From assembly GCA_002069725.1 (NCBI GenBank), contig MWBW01000029.1:1-34621 (forward strand): a DNA stretch of 34,621 nucleotides, read 5' to 3'. The notes beneath the pieces were generated by a model. It saw only the letters and a list, made by a program, of their open reading frames with translations. It was not told the origin of the DNA and did not search any database. This stretch comes from Firmicutes bacterium ADurb.Bin248. GTDB lineage: Bacteria > Bacillota > Clostridia > Christensenellales > CAG-138. Of the stretch, positions 31,909 through 34,621 are shown piece after piece (position 1 is the first letter of the stretch; each line of letters begins with the position of its first letter). A program made the translations under genes and the position numbers.

Positions 31909-31937
31909 ATGATATTTGCTAAAGTATATCAGAACAA
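31909..31937 (-). promoter_or_regulatory. promoter of the DUF975-like gene
   Basis: Minus strand: TTGTTC (31932-31937), 17-bp spacer, TATCAT (31909-31914). The predicted start is near 31902, 15 bases before the ATG. Confidence 0.55.
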
Positions 31938-31986
31938 GCGCGCCGCATCAATAAAAAACGCGCCCGAAACGGGGAAGATAATTGTC

Positions 31987-32015
31987 TTGCCATCGTCATT
32001 CGGGTGTGTTATAAT
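31987..32015 (+). promoter_or_regulatory. promoter of the rimP-nusA-infB operon
   Basis: TTGCCA (31987-31992), 17-bp spacer, TATAAT (32010-32015), with TGT before the -10 (extended -10). The predicted start near 32022 leaves a leader of about 80 bases. Confidence 0.85.
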
Positions 32016-32052
32016 GGACTGCGTTGGGCGGCTAAGCCGTTATGGTGTGATG

Positions 32053-32080
32053 AGAGTGGGTGATCCCGCTCTTTTATTTT
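32053..32080 (+). terminator. attenuator terminator in the rimP-nusA leader
   Basis: AGAGTGGG (32053-32060), loop TGAT, CCCGCTCT (32065-32072), then TTTATTTT. It lies between the promoter and rimP, so full operon expression needs readthrough. In Bacillus subtilis nusA is autoregulated through NusA-dependent termination in the ylxS (rimP) leader; the same logic is inferred here. A GC-rich hairpin around CGGCTAAGCCG lies just before it. Confidence 0.75.
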
Positions 32081-32102
32081 GAGAAGCAGGGGGATGCGCC
32101 GG

Positions 32103-32561
32103 ATGAAGGTCGCCGAGGCGGTCGAAGGCATCGTCAAAGGGAAAATCGAAGAGCTTGGCTTCGCGCTCTACGAGGTCGAATTCGTCAAGGAATTCGGCCA
32201 GATGAACCTCGTGGTCACCATCGACTCTCCCGAGGGCGTCAAAATCGAGGACTGCGAGCGCGTAAGCCGCGCCATAGAGCCGCTCATCGACGCCGCGGAC
32301 CCGATCAGCGAGCCGTACTGCCTCGTGGTTTCGAGCGTGGGGCTCGACCATCCGCTCAAAAAGGATCGCGATTTCGTTCGAAACCTGAATCAAAAAATCG
32401 AGGTCAGGCTCTACAGGGCCGTCGATAAGAAAAAGGAGCTCGCGGGCAGGCTCGCGTCGTTCGACGCCGAAAGCTTTACGCTCGCGCTCGACGACGGACG
32501 GGAGATGCGCATACTTCGCAAGGAAGCAGCGCTCGTGCGCCCCCGGGTCGATTTTCGCTAA
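32103..32561 (+). CDS. rimP: ribosome maturation factor RimP
   Basis: The 152-residue protein is needed for 30S subunit assembly. It has the pattern LGFALYEVEFVKEFGQMNLVV with IEDCERVSRAIEPLID, then SSVGLDHPLKKDRDF, all typical of RimP. ATG 32103 is chosen because AGGGGG lies about 9 bases upstream; in-frame starts at 32094 and 32079 are too close to that site or inside the attenuator tail. It is the first gene of the nusA-infB operon. Confidence 0.95.
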   Translation: MKVAEAVEGIVKGKIEELGFALYEVEFVKEFGQMNLVVTIDSPEGVKIEDCERVSRAIEPLIDAADPISEPYCLVVSSVGLDHPLKKDRDFVRNLNQKIEVRLYRAVDKKKELAGRLASFDAESFTLALDDGREMRILRKEAALVRPRVDFR

Positions 32562-32587
32562 GCTGAACTAGATTGGGAGGAGAGAAC

Positions 32588-33696
<1,109 letters not shown>

Positions 33697-33697
<1 letters not shown>

Positions 33698-33963
33698 TGG
33701 CCGAGAAAAAGGTTCCCATGCGCATGTGCGTCGCCTGCAGGCAGATGACGCCCAAGAAGCAGCTCATACGCGTCGTGCGCACGCCGCAGGACGAAATCAG
33801 GCCGGACCCGACGGGCAAGGCTTCCGGCAGGGGCGCGTACCTGTGCCGAAATCCGCAGTGCCTCGAGCGCGCGAAAAAAACCAAGGCGCTCGAGCGGGCG
33901 CTCGAGCACAAGGTCGGCGACGAGGTGTTCGCCCTGCTCGAAAAGGAGATCGGCGTTGGCTGA
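33697..33963 (+). CDS. rnpM: RNase P modulator RnpM (YlxR)
   Basis: The 88-residue protein has the YlxR core MRMCVACRQMTPKKQLIRVVR, then GRGAYLCRNPQCLERAKK. YlxR proteins bind the RNase P RNA and modulate its activity. The start is ATG 33697, which shares its A with the nusA stop TGA and has GGAGG 4 bases upstream; ATG 33694 is one codon earlier but too close to that site. It overlaps ylxQ by 8 bases. Confidence 0.93.
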
Positions 33964-34288
33964 CGGGAAAAAGCTGCGCGGAGCGCTCGGGCTTGCGATG
34001 AAGGCGGGCAAATGCGCCGCCGGCGACTTCGCCTGCGAGAAGCTCATCAAGGGCTCCGGCGCGCGGCTCGCGCTGCTCGACGCGAACGCGAGCGATAACA
34101 CGAAGCAAAGATACCGGGGCATGTGCGCGCGCGCGGGGATACCGCTCCTCGAAGTTGAGGATTTGGGCGGCGCGATCGGCAAGCCCGGCAGGATGATCGC
34201 GGCGGTGACGGATGAGGGATTCGCGAAGCTGATCCTCTCGGCACACCGGGAAAACGACACGGGGCAGAACGACACGGGGGTGGAATGA
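33956..34288 (+). CDS. ylxQ: L7Ae-family ribosomal-like protein YlxQ
   Basis: The 110-residue RNA-binding protein has the L7Ae/L30e fold: KLRGALGLAMKAGKCAAGDFACEKLIK, then LALLDANASDNTKQRY and IPLLEVEDLGGAIGKPGRMIAAVTD. It probably binds kink-turn RNA, but its role is unknown. Start TTG 33956 has AAAAGGAG 8 bases upstream and overlaps the end of rnpM. The C-terminal tail holds a short NDTGQNDTG duplication. Confidence 0.93.
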   Translation: MADGKKLRGALGLAMKAGKCAAGDFACEKLIKGSGARLALLDANASDNTKQRYRGMCARAGIPLLEVEDLGGAIGKPGRMIAAVTDEGFAKLILSAHRENDTGQNDTGVE

Positions 34289-34621
34289 TGGCAAAAGCGA
34301 AAGTCATGGACTCGGCCAAGGAGCTTGAAGCGCAGGCGCGCGACCTGTTCGAAAGGATCAAAAAGACCCATTCGGACATGGGCGGGACGCTTGCCGAAGT
34401 CAGGCGCTTCGAGGCTATGCTTATAGAAAAGGAAAAAAACGAGGCGCAGGAGCGCATCGAGGCGGAGCGCGCCGAAAGGCTCAAGGAACTGCTTGAGTCC
34501 GACCGCGATCACGCCTATCACGTCGGCGACGAGCCGGCCGGCCCGGAGCCCGCGCGGGAAGAACCCGCCGCGAAGCAGGAGCCCGCGCCCGCGAAGGCCG
34601 AGGAACCCGCGCCCGCGAAGG
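34288..34621 (+). CDS. infB: translation initiation factor IF-2, N-terminal part (runs off the window)
   Basis: ATG 34288 overlaps the ylxQ stop TGA by one base. The first 111 codons read MAKAKVMDSAKELEAQARDL, then an alpha-helical, charge-rich segment and an Ala/Pro/Glu-rich stretch with EPAPAK repeats. The N-terminal domain and its position after rnpM and ylxQ are those of IF-2; the GTPase domains lie beyond the window. Assignment rests mainly on operon context plus the N-terminal sequence. Confidence 0.87.
   Translation, partial: MAKAKVMDSAKELEAQARDLFERIKKTHSDMGGTLAEVRRFEAMLIEKEKNEAQERIEAERAERLKELLESDRDHAYHVGDEPAGPEPAREEPAAKQEPAPAKAEEPAPAK

Overview
The window looks like chromosomal DNA of a GC-rich member of the Bacillota (Clostridia-like). 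The evidence is the gene sets rplU-prp-rpmA (with the Firmicute-type N-terminal extension on L27), darA-holB-ricT and rimP-nusA-rnpM-ylxQ-infB, together with strong AGGAGG-type ribosome binding sites and sigma-A-like promoters, often with an extended -10. Genus cannot be fixed from the sequence. Of 42 intact genes whose stop can be read, 26 end in TGA, 16 in TAA and none in TAG.

Layout. 1-5400: an epimerase gene, a convergent OGG-type DNA glycosylase, the ribosomal operon rplU-prp-rpmA, then a NUDIX/GNAT pair and a radical SAM gene, all leftward after the epimerase. 5431-7263: a two-gene ABC exporter. 7331-12049: a leftward run of gntR, a class II aldolase gene interrupted by an in-frame amber codon, gtrA, a SnoaL-like gene, a DUF402 gene, an AAC(6')-like acetyltransferase and an alpha/alpha-toroid protein.

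12050-19553 is the most unusual region. A divergent promoter pair carries a matching palindrome at each predicted start site. It drives a GntR/UTRA regulator to the left and, to the right, an ECF importer (S component, double ATPase, T component) followed by five tandem paralogues of the SAM hydroxide adenosyltransferase family (DUF62). Copies 1, 3 and 4 keep the Asp-Arg-His triad. Copy 2 is full length but has lost it. Copy 5 lacks the C-terminal domain and ends next to an ISL3-type transposase remnant. The likely reading is uptake of a SAM- or nucleoside-related compound coupled to its cleavage, under GntR control; substrate and nucleophile are unknown.

19554-20371 is a scar of gene fragments. 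20372-26908 holds a MarR regulator, a deoxyinosine/uracil-type DNA glycosylase that appears to be leaderless, a GyrI-like protein, an AIM24-family protein, a membrane protein, a HAD phosphatase with a probable CTG start, the c-di-AMP receptor darA, holB, ricT and a 2[4Fe-4S] ferredoxin. 27138-31886 holds EamA, MATE and GPH-type transporters and a DUF975-like membrane protein with a zinc ribbon. 31987-34621 is the start of the nusA-infB operon behind a leader attenuator; infB runs off the window.
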